A stretch of 64,000 nucleotides of DNA, taken from positions 806,001 to 870,000 of the forward strand of contig NZ_CP150452.1 of the NCBI RefSeq assembly GCF_051307045.1. Direction: 5' to 3'. Shown here piece by piece: positions 12,839-21,204 of the stretch. Positions within the stretch are counted from its first letter, which is position 1; every line of letters begins with the position of its first letter. The position numbers and the translations under genes are program-made. Origin of the DNA: Dryocola sp031988645. Lineage in GTDB: Bacteria > Pseudomonadota > Gammaproteobacteria > Enterobacterales > Enterobacteriaceae. Under the pieces are notes generated by a model. That model was given only the letters and a program-made list of their open reading frames with translations, was not told where the DNA came from and ran no database searches.

Positions 12839-14209
12839 TTAGGTATCGGGCGTGGCGCTGTTGTTGACAAAAAGCGTCAGCCGATCGCCTGGCTTCAGGT
12901 TGTCCGTATCATCGTTCCAGCGCAGAACATCTTTAATGTTCACGCCGTGACGTTTCGCGATACTCGACAAAGAGTCGCCCTTGCGCACCTGATAGGTGAT
13001 GCTGTCATTTTTGGCTAAACGCTCGCCGTCATTTCTGACGCTCAGCGTTTGGCCCACCTTGATTTGCGCGCCGCGTATACCGTTCCAGCTTTGCAAATCC
13101 TTCGTGCTCACGCCTAAGCGCGAAGCAATGCTCGACAGGGTATCGCCTGAACGAACCTTATAAGATTTGCTGCCGCCCGCGCTGCTGCGGTTATCGGCCA
13201 TCAGCGTCGGCTGGACGGCGGCGATTTCACCCGCGGCCAGCGAGGCTTTTAGCTGGTCGGCATGCTTTTGCGGCACCATCACGTAGCGCTGATTTTTGCC
13301 CACGCTGGAGGTTTTAACCCCTGCGTTAAAGGTTTTCAGCGTGGTGAGCGGTATGCCCGCCATTTCGGCAACCTGAGTCAACTGTACCGGGTTATGGACC
13401 TCAACCCGCGCCAGGGCGCGGCTTTCGTCCGTTGTCGGCAGACGCACGCCGTATTTCTGGCTATTCTTGAGAATATCTCCCAGCGCCAGCATCTTCGGCA
13501 CGTAGATTCTGGTTTCCCGCGGCAGCGAAAGCGACCAGAAGTCCGTGGGTTTACCACGGGCTTTGTTCGCTTTAATCGCGTTCATCACACGGCCTTCGCC
13601 GCTGTTGTACGCGGCTACGGTGAGTAACCAGTCGCCGTCGAACATTTTGTTCAAACGCTGCATCATATCCAGCGCTGCGGTGGTGGAAGCCACTACATCA
13701 CGGCGTGCATCGTACGCTTTGGTCTGCTTAAGACCGTAATTGCGCCCCGTACTTGGAATAATCTGCCAAATGCCAGCGGCATTTGCGCCAGAAGTCGCGT
13801 GGGGGTCAAAAGCGCTCTCCACTATGGGTAGTAGTACCAGTTCCATCGGCATATTACGTTTCTTAATCTGCCCGGCAATCCAGTACATATACGGCTCTGC
13901 CCGTAATGTTACATCGTGGAGATAGCTCTTATTTCTCAGGTAGTTCTGTTTCTGTTCGCGGATCCGGCTGTTTTCCGGTATCCCCATCTTTAGCTCGTCG
14001 CCGATGAAGTTCCACAGGTTCTGATCTTGCGCGAGGAACGTCCCATCGTCCATCCATCGCGTCGAAGCCGCTTGACCAGTGTACTTTCCTGCTTCACCTT
14101 GACCAGCCGCAGACAGACTCTGCGCATGCTGTTGGATGTTAGCGTCATGCTTTGACGCCTGGCACCCCACGAGCAAGACAGTGGCGAATAATATCGCTTT
14201 TGCCTTCAT
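12839..14209 (-). CDS. mltD: MltD, membrane-bound lytic murein transglycosylase D
   Basis: A 456-residue lipoprotein that cleaves peptidoglycan glycan strands to 1,6-anhydromuropeptides. The signal sequence ends in lipobox LVGC (Cys about 16). The GH23 transglycosylase domain has catalytic Glu in VESAFDPHA (about 130) and NAAGIWQIIPSTG, then AAYNSGEGRV. Two LysM peptidoglycan-binding repeats are at about 348-392 (YKVRSGDTLSSIA) and 408-450 (YQVRKGDSLSSIA). Length and order match E. coli MltD. It sits 70 bases downstream of gloB in the same direction. Confidence 0.96.
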   Translation of the reverse strand: MKAKAILFATVLLVGCQASKHDANIQQHAQSLSAAGQGEAGKYTGQAASTRWMDDGTFLAQDQNLWNFIGDELKMGIPENSRIREQKQNYLRNKSYLHDVTLRAEPYMYWIAGQIKKRNMPMELVLLPIVESAFDPHATSGANAAGIWQIIPSTGRNYGLKQTKAYDARRDVVASTTAALDMMQRLNKMFDGDWLLTVAAYNSGEGRVMNAIKANKARGKPTDFWSLSLPRETRIYVPKMLALGDILKNSQKYGVRLPTTDESRALARVEVHNPVQLTQVAEMAGIPLTTLKTFNAGVKTSSVGKNQRYVMVPQKHADQLKASLAAGEIAAVQPTLMADNRSSAGGSKSYKVRSGDTLSSIASRLGVSTKDLQSWNGIRGAQIKVGQTLSVRNDGERLAKNDSITYQVRKGDSLSSIAKRHGVNIKDVLRWNDDTDNLKPGDRLTLFVNNSATPDT

Positions 14210-14279
14210 GTGTGTGTCAATGGTTGCTTAAAAGACGAGCAAGAATACATTTGCCCGCCGGACAACACAACCAGAAAAT

Positions 14280-15035
14280 TCAGAATCTGTCTTTCTTTGC
14301 GCGTAACCATGCGAATATTTGCTCTGGTTGTTGCAAGTTTGTTTCTTTTTTAATTATTTCTTTTAGATCAGGATCTTGTGTTCTTAAAAAAACATTAATT
14401 TTACGCTCAGTTTGTAAAGAACCCGGCAGCGTTGATTGGTTTTTTGCACGTAACTCCTTAACTTTTCGATAGTATCGCACTAACTCTTCGTCATCCGGCA
14501 AAATACTTAAGGAAAATTGCATGTTTGATAAAGTGTACTCATGCGCACAGCAAATTAACGTATCGGCGGGTAAAGCGTTAATCTTTTGAAAAGATTGATA
14601 CATTTGTTCTGGCGTGCCTTCGAAAAGCCTGCCGCAGCCTCCGGAAAACATGGTGTCTCCGCAGAAAAGGTAAGGAAAACTAAAATAAGAGATGTGTCCT
14701 GAAGTGTGACCCGGCGTGGCAATTATACTAAATTCATACTCTAAAATATTGACCTTATCTCCCTCATTTACTACCCGGTTCGTTCCCTTATCTAGCGTCT
14801 CTTCGGGGCCGTATACCACAAGGCCCGGGAACTTTTGCACAAGTTCTTTCACGCCGCCAACGTGGTCGTGATGGTGATGGGTGAGTAAAATGGCCTCCGG
14901 CTGCCAGCGATGCTCGGCGATGGCTTTAAGCACCGGCGCCGCTTCGCCGGGATCGACAATGATGCATTTACCCTGTTCATCGTTGAGCACCCAGATGTAG
15001 TTATCCTGGAAGGCGGGAATACTGTTAAGATTCAT
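14280..15035 (-). CDS. gloB: GloB, hydroxyacylglutathione hydrolase (glyoxalase II)
   Basis: A 251-residue metallo-beta-lactamase-fold enzyme that hydrolyses S-D-lactoylglutathione to D-lactate and glutathione, the second step of methylglyoxal detoxification. The metal motif THHHHDHVGG (about 52-61) binds the binuclear site, with further ligands in GHTSGH (about 110), CGDTMF and CAHEYT. The C-terminal HAGH domain carries the glutathione-contact Lys/Arg residues. It is divergent from yafS (36 bases between starts). dkgB, also able to reduce methylglyoxal, is nearby. Confidence 0.97.
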   Translation of the reverse strand: MNLNSIPAFQDNYIWVLNDEQGKCIIVDPGEAAPVLKAIAEHRWQPEAILLTHHHHDHVGGVKELVQKFPGLVVYGPEETLDKGTNRVVNEGDKVNILEYEFSIIATPGHTSGHISYFSFPYLFCGDTMFSGGCGRLFEGTPEQMYQSFQKINALPADTLICCAHEYTLSNMQFSLSILPDDEELVRYYRKVKELRAKNQSTLPGSLQTERKINVFLRTQDPDLKEIIKKETNLQQPEQIFAWLRAKKDRF

Positions 15036-15071
15036 AATTCAATCTCCTGGCAAAGCGATTAGAAGGTAGTG

Positions 15072-15830
15072 ATGAAACCGGCAAGGATACCTGACAATTT
15101 CACTTCACCGCATCACTGGGGACAATTGCCCTGGGGGGAATACTACCGCGAGGCGCTTGAAAATCAGCTGCGCCCGTGGCTTGGCAAAATGTTTGGCTTT
15201 CACCTGCTTAAAATAGGCAACCTGAGCGCGGAAATCGATACCAGCGGCTGCGCTATTTCACATCAGGTGAACGTCGCGCCGCAGGGCGCGCAGCTGCAGG
15301 TGAACGCCGATCCGCTGCATTTGCCCTTCGCCGCGAAATCTGTCGATGCCTGCCTGCTGGCCCATACGCTGCCGTGGAGCCCGGATCCGCACGGCCTGCT
15401 GCGCGAGGCCGATCGCGTATTGATCGACGATGGCTGGCTCGTCATCAGCAGCTTCAACCCGATAAGTTTACTGGGCCTTGGAAAAACCATTCCTTTCTTG
15501 CGTAAACGCATTCCCTACAATAGCCGAATGTTTACGCCGATGCGCCAGTTTGACTGGCTGGCTTTGCTTAATTTCGAAGTGGTGTATCAGCGAGGCTTTC
15601 AGGTTTTGCCGTGGCATAAACACGGCGGGAAAATGCTTAGCACCCACCTTCCGGCTTTAGGGTGCATGCATGTTATCGTGGCGCGTAAGCGTACTTTACC
15701 GCTGACGTTAAACCCGCTGAAAAACCGCAAGGCGAAATCGCCAATTCGCTCGGCGGTAGGCGCTACGCGCCAGTATCGTGAAGGGGTTAACTCTTCGCGT
15801 CCGGTAGATAGCCAACATCCTCAAGAGTAG
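15072..15830 (+). CDS. yafS: YafS, SAM-dependent methyltransferase-like protein
   Basis: A 252-residue methyltransferase-fold protein (Methyltransf_11 type) co-linear with E. coli YafS, including LKIGNLSAEI, the acidic/LPF strand DPLHLPFAAKSVD and VLIDDGWLVISSFNP. A classical Gly-rich SAM motif I is weak, so catalytic competence is uncertain. I chose the ATG at 15072 (reading MKPAR as in E. coli) over an in-frame GTG one codon upstream; AAGG lies 7 bases before it. Its last 44 bases overlap the 3' end of convergent rnhA. Confidence 0.9.
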   Translation: MKPARIPDNFTSPHHWGQLPWGEYYREALENQLRPWLGKMFGFHLLKIGNLSAEIDTSGCAISHQVNVAPQGAQLQVNADPLHLPFAAKSVDACLLAHTLPWSPDPHGLLREADRVLIDDGWLVISSFNPISLLGLGKTIPFLRKRIPYNSRMFTPMRQFDWLALLNFEVVYQRGFQVLPWHKHGGKMLSTHLPALGCMHVIVARKRTLPLTLNPLKNRKAKSPIRSAVGATRQYREGVNSSRPVDSQHPQE

Positions 15831-16260
15831 GGTTCGACGCCGCGGCGCGCGCCAGTTCGTCGCAGCGCTCGTTTTCCGGGTGGCCGGCGTGGCCCTTTAC
15901 CCACTCCCAGGTGATGTTGTGCTCGCTAAGCGCCGCGTCCAGGCGCTGCCATAAATCGACGTTTTTTACCGGTTTCTTCTCCGCGGTTTTCCAGCCGCGC
16001 TTTTTCCAGTTGTGGATCCACTGCGTGATCCCCTGGCGCACATACTGGCTGTCGGTGCTGAGCACGATGTCGCAAGGCTCAATGAGCGCCTCAAGCGCGA
16101 CGATGGCCGCCATCATTTCCATGCGGTTGTTGGTGGTCAGACGATAGCCAACGCTGAAGACTTTTTCATGCTGTTTGTACCGTAAAATGGCACCATACCC
16201 ACCCGGACCGGGATTGCCGAGGCAAGATCCATCGGTGAAAATTTCTACCTGTTTACGCAT
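15787..16260 (-). CDS. rnhA: RnhA, ribonuclease HI
   Basis: A 157-residue RNase HI that degrades RNA in RNA:DNA hybrids. The catalytic residues lie in FTDGSCLGNPGPGG (Asp10), NNRMEMMAA (Glu48), STDSQYV (Asp70) and the late His/Asp pair (VKGHAGHPENERCDELA). An upstream in-frame extension is open, but the start MRKQVEIFTDGS at 16260 matches the family. It is divergent from dnaQ with 52 bases between starts, as in E. coli, where the two promoters overlap. The 3' end overlaps yafS by 44 bases. Confidence 0.97.
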   Translation of the reverse strand: MRKQVEIFTDGSCLGNPGPGGYGAILRYKQHEKVFSVGYRLTTNNRMEMMAAIVALEALIEPCDIVLSTDSQYVRQGITQWIHNWKKRGWKTAEKKPVKNVDLWQRLDAALSEHNITWEWVKGHAGHPENERCDELARAAASNPTLEDVGYLPDAKS

Positions 16261-16312
16261 CTCTGGTAGACTTCCTGTGATTAAAAAGCCAAGTCTGACA
16301 TAAACGAGCGCT

Positions 16313-17050
16313 ATGAGCACAGCTATTACACGACAGATCGTCCTCGATACGGAAACCACCGGTATGAACCAGATCGGTGCTCACTACGAAGGCCATCGCA
16401 TTATTGAAATCGGGGCGGTTGAGGTGATTAACCGACGCCTGACCGGCAATAACTTCCACGTCTACCTGAAGCCCGACCGGCTGGTGGACCCGGAAGCCTT
16501 TGGCGTGCACGGCATCGCTGACGAATTCCTGGCGGATAAGCCAACCTTCGACCAGGTTGCTGATTTGTTCATGGAGTATATTCGCGGCGCGGAACTCGTC
16601 ATCCACAACGCCTCGTTTGATATCGGCTTTATGGATTATGAGTTCGCCATGCTTAAGCGCGATATCCCTAAAACCGACACCTTCTGTAAAGTTACCGATA
16701 GCCTGGCGCTGGCGCGTAAGATGTTCCCGGGCAAGCGCAACAGCCTCGACGCCCTGTGTTCACGCTACGAAATAGACAACAGCAAACGTACCCTGCACGG
16801 GGCGCTGCTCGATGCCCAGATTCTGGCCGATGTCTATCTGATGATGACCGGCGGCCAGACGACGCTGAAATTTTCCATGGAAGGCGATATTCAGCAAAAG
16901 CAGGGCGGCGACGGCATTCAGCGCGTGGTGCGCAGCGCGACGGGATTACGCGTTATTCAGGCCAGCGATGAAGAAATCGCCGCCCACGAATCGCGGCTGG
17001 ATCTGGTCATGAAAAAGGGCGGAAGCTGCCTGTGGCGAGCCGAAAGCTGA
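16313..17050 (+). CDS. dnaQ: DnaQ, DNA polymerase III epsilon subunit (3'-5' proofreading exonuclease)
   Basis: A 245-residue DEDDh exonuclease, proofreading subunit of the Pol III core. Exo I is IVLDTETTG (about 9-17), Exo II HNASFDIGFMDYE (about 98-110) and Exo III LHGALLDAQILADVY (catalytic His/Asp about 162-167). The segment GGQTTLKFSMEG around 182-193 corresponds to the beta-clamp-binding motif, and the Q-rich linker leads to the C-terminal alpha-binding region. It is followed by its own intergenic and aspV. Confidence 0.97.
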   Translation: MSTAITRQIVLDTETTGMNQIGAHYEGHRIIEIGAVEVINRRLTGNNFHVYLKPDRLVDPEAFGVHGIADEFLADKPTFDQVADLFMEYIRGAELVIHNASFDIGFMDYEFAMLKRDIPKTDTFCKVTDSLALARKMFPGKRNSLDALCSRYEIDNSKRTLHGALLDAQILADVYLMMTGGQTTLKFSMEGDIQQKQGGDGIQRVVRSATGLRVIQASDEEIAAHESRLDLVMKKGGSCLWRAES

Positions 17051-17118
17051 GCTAACGGCTTAAAAAACAGCATTCAGACGATTTTTGCGGCAACCGGTTA
17101 ACTTTATAAGAAAAACCG

Positions 17119-17147
17119 TTGACGGCATGCGGGGCAATCCGTAATAT
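17119..17147 (+). promoter_or_regulatory. Promoter of tRNA-Asp
   Basis: TTGACG (17119-17124) and TAATAT (17142-17147) are spaced by 17 bases and followed by a GC-rich discriminator, 29 bases before the tRNA. Confidence 0.82.
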
Positions 17148-17175
17148 CCGCTTCGTTCCCGACGGGGGACAATGC

Positions 17176-17252
17176 GGAGCGGTAGTTCAGTCGGTTAGAA
17201 TACCTGCCTGTCACGCAGGGGGTCGCGGGTTCGAGTCCCGTCCGTTCCGCCA
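17176..17252 (+). tRNA. aspV: tRNA-Asp (GTC)
   Basis: Identical over all 77 bases to the copy at 7756, with anticodon GTC and encoded CCA. It follows dnaQ as aspV does in E. coli. The 21-kb purine block starts immediately downstream. Confidence 0.97.
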
Positions 17253-17260
17253 CAATTCAA

Positions 17261-17291
17261 AAGGCCTGAATCAGCAATGATTCAGGCCTTT
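17261..17291. terminator. Bidirectional terminator (aspV / NCS1 permease gene)
   Basis: A perfect 13-bp stem AAGGCCTGAATCA with a four-base loop. It serves tRNA-Asp on the plus strand and the convergent permease gene on the minus strand. Confidence 0.88.
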
Positions 17292-17306
17292 GTCGTTTCT
17301 GTGGTT

Positions 17307-18806
17307 TTAAACCTGTTCTTTCGAAACCGCGACCTGTGCGGAGTATCCCGCCGCGCCGCTCTCTTTTTCACTGCGCGCCAGCCAGCGATAGCAGCCTGAG
17401 CTTAAAAACGCGCCGATAAACCAGCTGAAGTTCGCCACCTCATGCAGCGAAGGGATAAAGCTTATCGTCAGGCAGGCTGCCACGGACGGCACGAGCGCAA
17501 CAATCGCTTTTGGATTAAAGCCGTTTTTATACCAGTAGCGTCCCTTTGGCGTGTCATCGAATAAATCATCCACATAGACCTTGCTGCGCTTGATGATGTA
17601 AAAGTCGGTCAGCAGAATGCCGAACAGTGGTCCGATAAAGGAGCCCAGCACGTCGAGCGTGTAATGGATAAGCTCGGGCGACTGAAACAGGTTCCACGGC
17701 GTGAGCAGCACGGAACCCACCGCGGCGATCATCCCGCCGGTGCGGAAGCTGATTTTCTGCGGCGAACAGTTAGAGAAATCGAAAGCGGGCGACACGAAGT
17801 TGGCGACGATATTAATGCCGATGGTGGCGGTGATCATCGTCAGCAGGCCAATCGCCATGGCGAGGCTGTTGCCCACGTGGCTTACGGTTTCGATAGGATC
17901 GGTGATCATTTTGCCAAACAGCGACTGGGTGCCGGAGACGATAACCACGGTGACAATCGAGAACAGCAGGAAGTTAAACGGCAGCCCCCAGCGGTTGCCG
18001 CGGCGGATCTCCTTCATGCTTTTACCGTAGCGGGAGAAGTCCCCGAAGTTCAGCAGCGGCCCGGAGAAATACGAAACCACCAGCGCGGTTGCGGTCAGCA
18101 TTTGCCACGCCTGTTCGCCGGAGGTGAGCTGCTTGCTGGCAAGGGTAAAGGAAATCCCTTCGAAGCCGGTTTGATACAAAATCCAGCCGGCCAGCGCCAT
18201 CATCACTACGTAAACCGCAGGCCCGGCGATATCTATAAAGCGCTTAATGGCGTTCATACCGTGCCAGAAGACCATGGCCTGAAGCACCCACATAATGCCG
18301 AAGCAAACCCAGCCCAGATGCGAAAGGCCGAGGAAATGTCCGGCGGTCATCGGCGCAAGCGACGGCCAGAACTTCAGTATCACCAGCATCAACGCGTTGG
18401 CCGCAAGCCAGGTTTGTATGCCGTACCAGGCAAAGGCGATAAGCCCGCGTATGACCGCCGGGATATTCGCGCCGAATACGCCAAACGCCTGGCGGCAAAT
18501 CACCGCGTAGGGCACGCCGGCCATCTGGCTGGGTTTGGCAACCAGGTTTGCGCACAGCTGCACGATGCAAATCCCCACCAGCAGGCAAAGCAGCACCTGC
18601 CAGCTCGCCAGCCCGAGGGTGAAGAAGCTGGCGGCGACCACGTAGCCGCCCATGCTGTGCACATCGGACATCCAGAAAGAAAAAATATTGTACCAGGACC
18701 AGCTCTGGCTGCGCGTCGGCGCCAGATCGTCGTTACACAGGCGTGGACTGTAACCGGCGTTTGGGTTCTCTGGCAGGGCTGTGGCGCTGTGTTCAATGTT
18801 TGGCAT
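17307..18806 (-). CDS. NCS1-family permease, probable allantoin/purine transporter
   Basis: A 499-residue, about 12-helix NCS1 symporter. The conserved N-terminal SWSWYNIFSFWMSDVHSMGG is the NCS1 signature around helix 1, and the LFGILLTDFYIIKR segment (about 385-400) is also typical. Family members move allantoin, cytosine, uracil or hydantoins. The start at 18806 has AAGGAGCAGA ahead of it; a longer in-frame extension lacks such a site. The gene is divergent from allantoin racemase and allantoinase, favouring allantoin; it takes the place of hpxC in Klebsiella. A -24/-12 sigma-54-type promoter lies at 18861-18876. Confidence 0.88.
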   Translation of the reverse strand: MPNIEHSATALPENPNAGYSPRLCNDDLAPTRSQSWSWYNIFSFWMSDVHSMGGYVVAASFFTLGLASWQVLLCLLVGICIVQLCANLVAKPSQMAGVPYAVICRQAFGVFGANIPAVIRGLIAFAWYGIQTWLAANALMLVILKFWPSLAPMTAGHFLGLSHLGWVCFGIMWVLQAMVFWHGMNAIKRFIDIAGPAVYVVMMALAGWILYQTGFEGISFTLASKQLTSGEQAWQMLTATALVVSYFSGPLLNFGDFSRYGKSMKEIRRGNRWGLPFNFLLFSIVTVVIVSGTQSLFGKMITDPIETVSHVGNSLAMAIGLLTMITATIGINIVANFVSPAFDFSNCSPQKISFRTGGMIAAVGSVLLTPWNLFQSPELIHYTLDVLGSFIGPLFGILLTDFYIIKRSKVYVDDLFDDTPKGRYWYKNGFNPKAIVALVPSVAACLTISFIPSLHEVANFSWFIGAFLSSGCYRWLARSEKESGAAGYSAQVAVSKEQV

Positions 18807-18860
18807 GAAATCTGCTCCTTTTAGAAAAACAGATGCGGACGGAATGTCTGCAACTTTCGT

Positions 18861-18876
18861 TGCATGAACCAGGCCA
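18861..18876 (-). promoter_or_regulatory. Candidate sigma-54 (RpoN) promoter of the NCS1 permease gene
   Basis: The reverse strand reads TGGCCTGGTTCATGCA, with GG and GC exactly 10 bases apart as required for -24/-12 elements. It lies 55 bases before the start codon. An NtrC-like site lies about 90 bases upstream. Confidence 0.6.
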
Positions 18877-18930
18877 GGTTGCAATTTTTAAGGAACAAAT
18901 GGGTTTGCAGCGCTTACTGATGCCTTAATA

Positions 18931-18945
18931 GCGCTTTATAAGCGC
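18931..18945. promoter_or_regulatory. Perfect dyad in the permease/hpxA divergent interval
   Basis: GCGCTT-TAT-AAGCGC is a perfect 6-bp inverted repeat around a 3-base centre, suitable for a dimeric regulator. The binding protein is unknown. Confidence 0.4.
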
Positions 18946-18951
18946 AATACG

Positions 18952-18968
18952 TGCATTATCACAGTGCA
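18952..18968. promoter_or_regulatory. Candidate NtrC (GlnG) binding site
   Basis: TGCATTATCACAGTGCA differs in one half-site position from TGCAC-N7-GTGCA. Its position upstream of the sigma-54-type promoter fits an enhancer. Confidence 0.5.
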
Positions 18969-19032
18969 AAAAAAGCAGGCGTGCCCGGGAGTGGGGCTGT
19001 AAAACGGGGCAACGACACCAACAGGAGCGAGC

Positions 19033-19770
19033 ATGACGCAACATTTGATTCAGGTTATCAATCCCAACACTAACGCGGCGATGACGCGCACCATCGCCGA
19101 AGCGGCGCGCGGCGTCGCCGCAGCGACCAGCAAAATTATCGCGGTTTGTCCGTCCCAGGGCGTGGAGTCTATCGAGGGGCATTTTGACGAAGCTATCGCC
19201 GCCGTCGGCGTGCTGGAACAAATCAAGCTTGGCAAACAGCAGGGCGTAAGCGGGCACGTGATCGCCTGCTTTGGCGATCCTGGCCTGCTGGCGGCGCGTG
19301 AGCTGGCGAGCGGCCCGGTTATCGGTATTGCGGAGGCCGCCATGCATACCGCTACGCTGGTTGCCACGCGCTTTTCCGTTGTCACCACTTTGCCGCGCAC
19401 TTTGATCATCGCCCGGCATCTGCTGCGCCAGTACGGCTTTGAACACCACTGCGCCGCGCTTCATGCCATCGACCTGCCGGTGCTGGCTTTAGAAGATGGC
19501 ACGGGTCTTGCTCAGCAAAAGGTGCGCGAGCGCTGTATACGGGCCATAAAGGAAGATAACAGCGGAGCCATCGTGCTGGGCTGCGGAGGAATGGCCAACC
19601 TGGCGCGGGAGCTGACGGCCGAGCTGGGCGTGCCGGTTATCGACGGCGTCACCGCCGCGGTAAAAATGGTGGAATCCCTTATCGCTCTTGGCCTGGGCAC
19701 CAGTAAATACGGCGATCTCGCGTATCCGAATAAAAAGCCGCTATCGGGCTGTTTTGACATGCTGAGTTGA
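19033..19770 (+). CDS. hpxA: HpxA, allantoin racemase (Asp/Glu/hydantoin racemase family)
   Basis: A 245-residue cofactor-independent racemase that interconverts R- and S-allantoin so that both can be degraded. The two catalytic cysteines expected of the family are in IACFGDPG (about 79) and VLGCGGMANL (about 184); the N-terminal INPNTNAAMT is typical of hydantoin racemases. A good ribosome binding site (CAGGAG) precedes the start. It is followed after 33 bases by hpxB and is divergent from the NCS1 permease. Confidence 0.92.
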   Translation: MTQHLIQVINPNTNAAMTRTIAEAARGVAAATSKIIAVCPSQGVESIEGHFDEAIAAVGVLEQIKLGKQQGVSGHVIACFGDPGLLAARELASGPVIGIAEAAMHTATLVATRFSVVTTLPRTLIIARHLLRQYGFEHHCAALHAIDLPVLALEDGTGLAQQKVRERCIRAIKEDNSGAIVLGCGGMANLARELTAELGVPVIDGVTAAVKMVESLIALGLGTSKYGDLAYPNKKPLSGCFDMLS

Positions 19771-19803
19771 TGTTCGGGCTCGGCCCTGAGAAAGGATCGA
19801 ACC

Positions 19804-20760
19804 ATGCAAGCCGTACCGAAAAAAAGCTATAACTTTACCGAAAACTATCCTCGTGACATGAAAGGCTACGCCGGTAATCCGCCGCACGCGCGGTGGCCCG
19901 GCAAAGCCCGTATCGCCGTACAGTTCGTGCTGAACTTCGAAGAAGGCGCGGAGAACCACGTGCTGCACGGCGACAGCGGCTCCGAGCAGTTTCTTTCCGA
20001 TATTATCGGCGCCGCCAGCTACCCGGATCGCCATATGTCGATGGATTCCCTCTACGAATATGGCTCGCGCGCGGGTTTCTGGCGCATCCACAACGAGTTT
20101 CAAAAGCGCGGCCTGCCCATGACCATATTCGGCGTGGCCATGGCGCTGGCGCGCAATCCGGATATTGTCGAAGCCATTAAGGCCGCGGATTACGACGTCG
20201 TCAGCCACGGCTGGCGCTGGATCCACTATCAAAACCTGGACGCCGCCACCGAACGCCAGCATATGCATCAGGCCATTGAAATCCTCAGCGACCTGTTCGG
20301 CAGCAAGCCGCTCGGCTGGTACACCGGCCGCGACAGCCCGAACACCCGGCGGCTGGTGGCGGAAAACGGCAGCTTTCTCTATGACAGCGACTACTACGGG
20401 GACGACCTGCCGTTCTGGAGCGAAGTGGCCTGCGAAGACGGTACGGTAAAGCCGCACCTTATCGTGCCCTATACGCTTGACGCCAACGACATGCGCTTCG
20501 CCACCGCGCAGGGTTTTAACACCGCCGAGCAGTTTTATACCTATCTGAAAGACAGCTTCGACGTGCTGTATGAAGAGGGCGAAACCGCGCCGAAGATGAT
20601 GTCGATCGGCATGCACTGCCGACTGCTGGGCCGGCCGGGGCGCTTTCGCGCTTTGCAGCGTTTTCTGGATTATGTGCAGCAGTTTGACGACGCGTGGATT
20701 TGCCGTCGGCAGGATATCGCGCAGCATTGGGCGCGGACGCATCCGTTCAACGGCAGGTAG
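19804..20760 (+). CDS. hpxB: HpxB, allantoinase (PuuE / polysaccharide-deacetylase-fold type)
   Basis: A 318-residue allantoinase of the PuuE family, with the NodB-like deacetylase fold and unrelated to the AllB amidohydrolase. It hydrolyses allantoin to allantoate. Typical stretches are NYPRDMKGYAGNPP near the N-terminus, VLNFEEGAE (about 48), SHGWRWIHYQ (about 137), WYTGRDSPNTRRL (about 177), DSDYYGDDLPFW (about 198) and MSIGMHCRLLGRPGR (about 264). It forms an operon with hpxA (33-base gap; AAGGA ribosome site) and ends at a REP-like element separating it from convergent hpxZ. Confidence 0.94.
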   Translation: MQAVPKKSYNFTENYPRDMKGYAGNPPHARWPGKARIAVQFVLNFEEGAENHVLHGDSGSEQFLSDIIGAASYPDRHMSMDSLYEYGSRAGFWRIHNEFQKRGLPMTIFGVAMALARNPDIVEAIKAADYDVVSHGWRWIHYQNLDAATERQHMHQAIEILSDLFGSKPLGWYTGRDSPNTRRLVAENGSFLYDSDYYGDDLPFWSEVACEDGTVKPHLIVPYTLDANDMRFATAQGFNTAEQFYTYLKDSFDVLYEEGETAPKMMSIGMHCRLLGRPGRFRALQRFLDYVQQFDDAWICRRQDIAQHWARTHPFNGR

Positions 20761-20778
20761 AGTTTAGCGGGATTTGCA

Positions 20779-20805
20779 GGTCGGATAAGCGCAGCGCCAT
20801 CCGAC
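20779..20805. repeat. REP-like palindrome
   Basis: The arms GTCGGAT and ATCCGAC enclose a GCGCAGCGC core, the form of enterobacterial REP elements. It lies between convergent hpxB and hpxZ. Related copies are at 38382-38442 and 50664-50915. Confidence 0.75.
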
Positions 20806-20820
20806 TGCTGCGGTGAATGA

Positions 20821-21204
20821 TTACCCCATCAAACTGACATGCGCCGCCACGATGCGCCAGCCGTAGGGGAATTTCACCCACGTTTGCATCTGGCGGCCGA
20901 TTCTTTCGCTGCCGTCGCGGGTAAACTCGGTGCTCGCCACCGCCATATCATCGCCGTAGGTGGTGATGGTGGTGTTATCCAGCAGCCTTTCCAGCCCCTG
21001 CGACGAGCGGGCCGTGCGGAAGGCGCGAATCTGCTCGATGCCGTACAGATTCTCCGTCACGCCGTAGCGAACGGTGCGGGCGTCGTCCCAGAAAAGCTCG
21101 TCCAGCACGGCGATATCATTGCTAATCAATGCCTGCTCATAGCGATAAAACGCCGCCCGCACCTCGTTAAGAATGGCCGGACGGTCAATATTGTCACGCG
21201 TCAT
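20821..21204 (-). CDS. hpxZ: HpxZ, AtzH/SnoaL-like protein of oxalurate catabolism
   Basis: A 127-residue NTF2/SnoaL-fold protein of the DUF3225 (AtzH-like) type, with WDDARTVRYGV, FRTARSSQGLER and TWVKFPYGWRIVAAHVS. Last gene of hpxWXYZ; its ATG directly abuts the hpxY stop, so translation is coupled. In cyanuric-acid systems AtzH is an amidase-related small protein; the exact role of HpxZ in oxalurate use is not settled. Confidence 0.88.
   Translation of the reverse strand: MTRDNIDRPAILNEVRAAFYRYEQALISNDIAVLDELFWDDARTVRYGVTENLYGIEQIRAFRTARSSQGLERLLDNTTITTYGDDMAVASTEFTRDGSERIGRQMQTWVKFPYGWRIVAAHVSLMG

Noticed and set aside
7756..17252. The two identical tRNA-Asp copies as ends of a mobile element
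   Set aside because: They are the conserved aspU and aspV genes with core genes between them in E. coli order; no integrase or transposase is present.
17664..18824. Long plus-strand open frame (386 codons) opposite the NCS1 permease gene
   Set aside because: Its translation is rich in His, Arg, Gly and Pro with no recognisable domain or membrane segment. It mirrors GC-rich third positions of the real gene on the other strand.
18901..19032. Sigma-54 promoter for hpxAB
   Set aside because: No GG and GC pair with 10-base spacing was found on the plus strand in this interval.
19741..20742. Minus-strand open frame (333 codons) opposite allantoinase
   Set aside because: Shadow of hpxB; no domain and no ribosome binding site.
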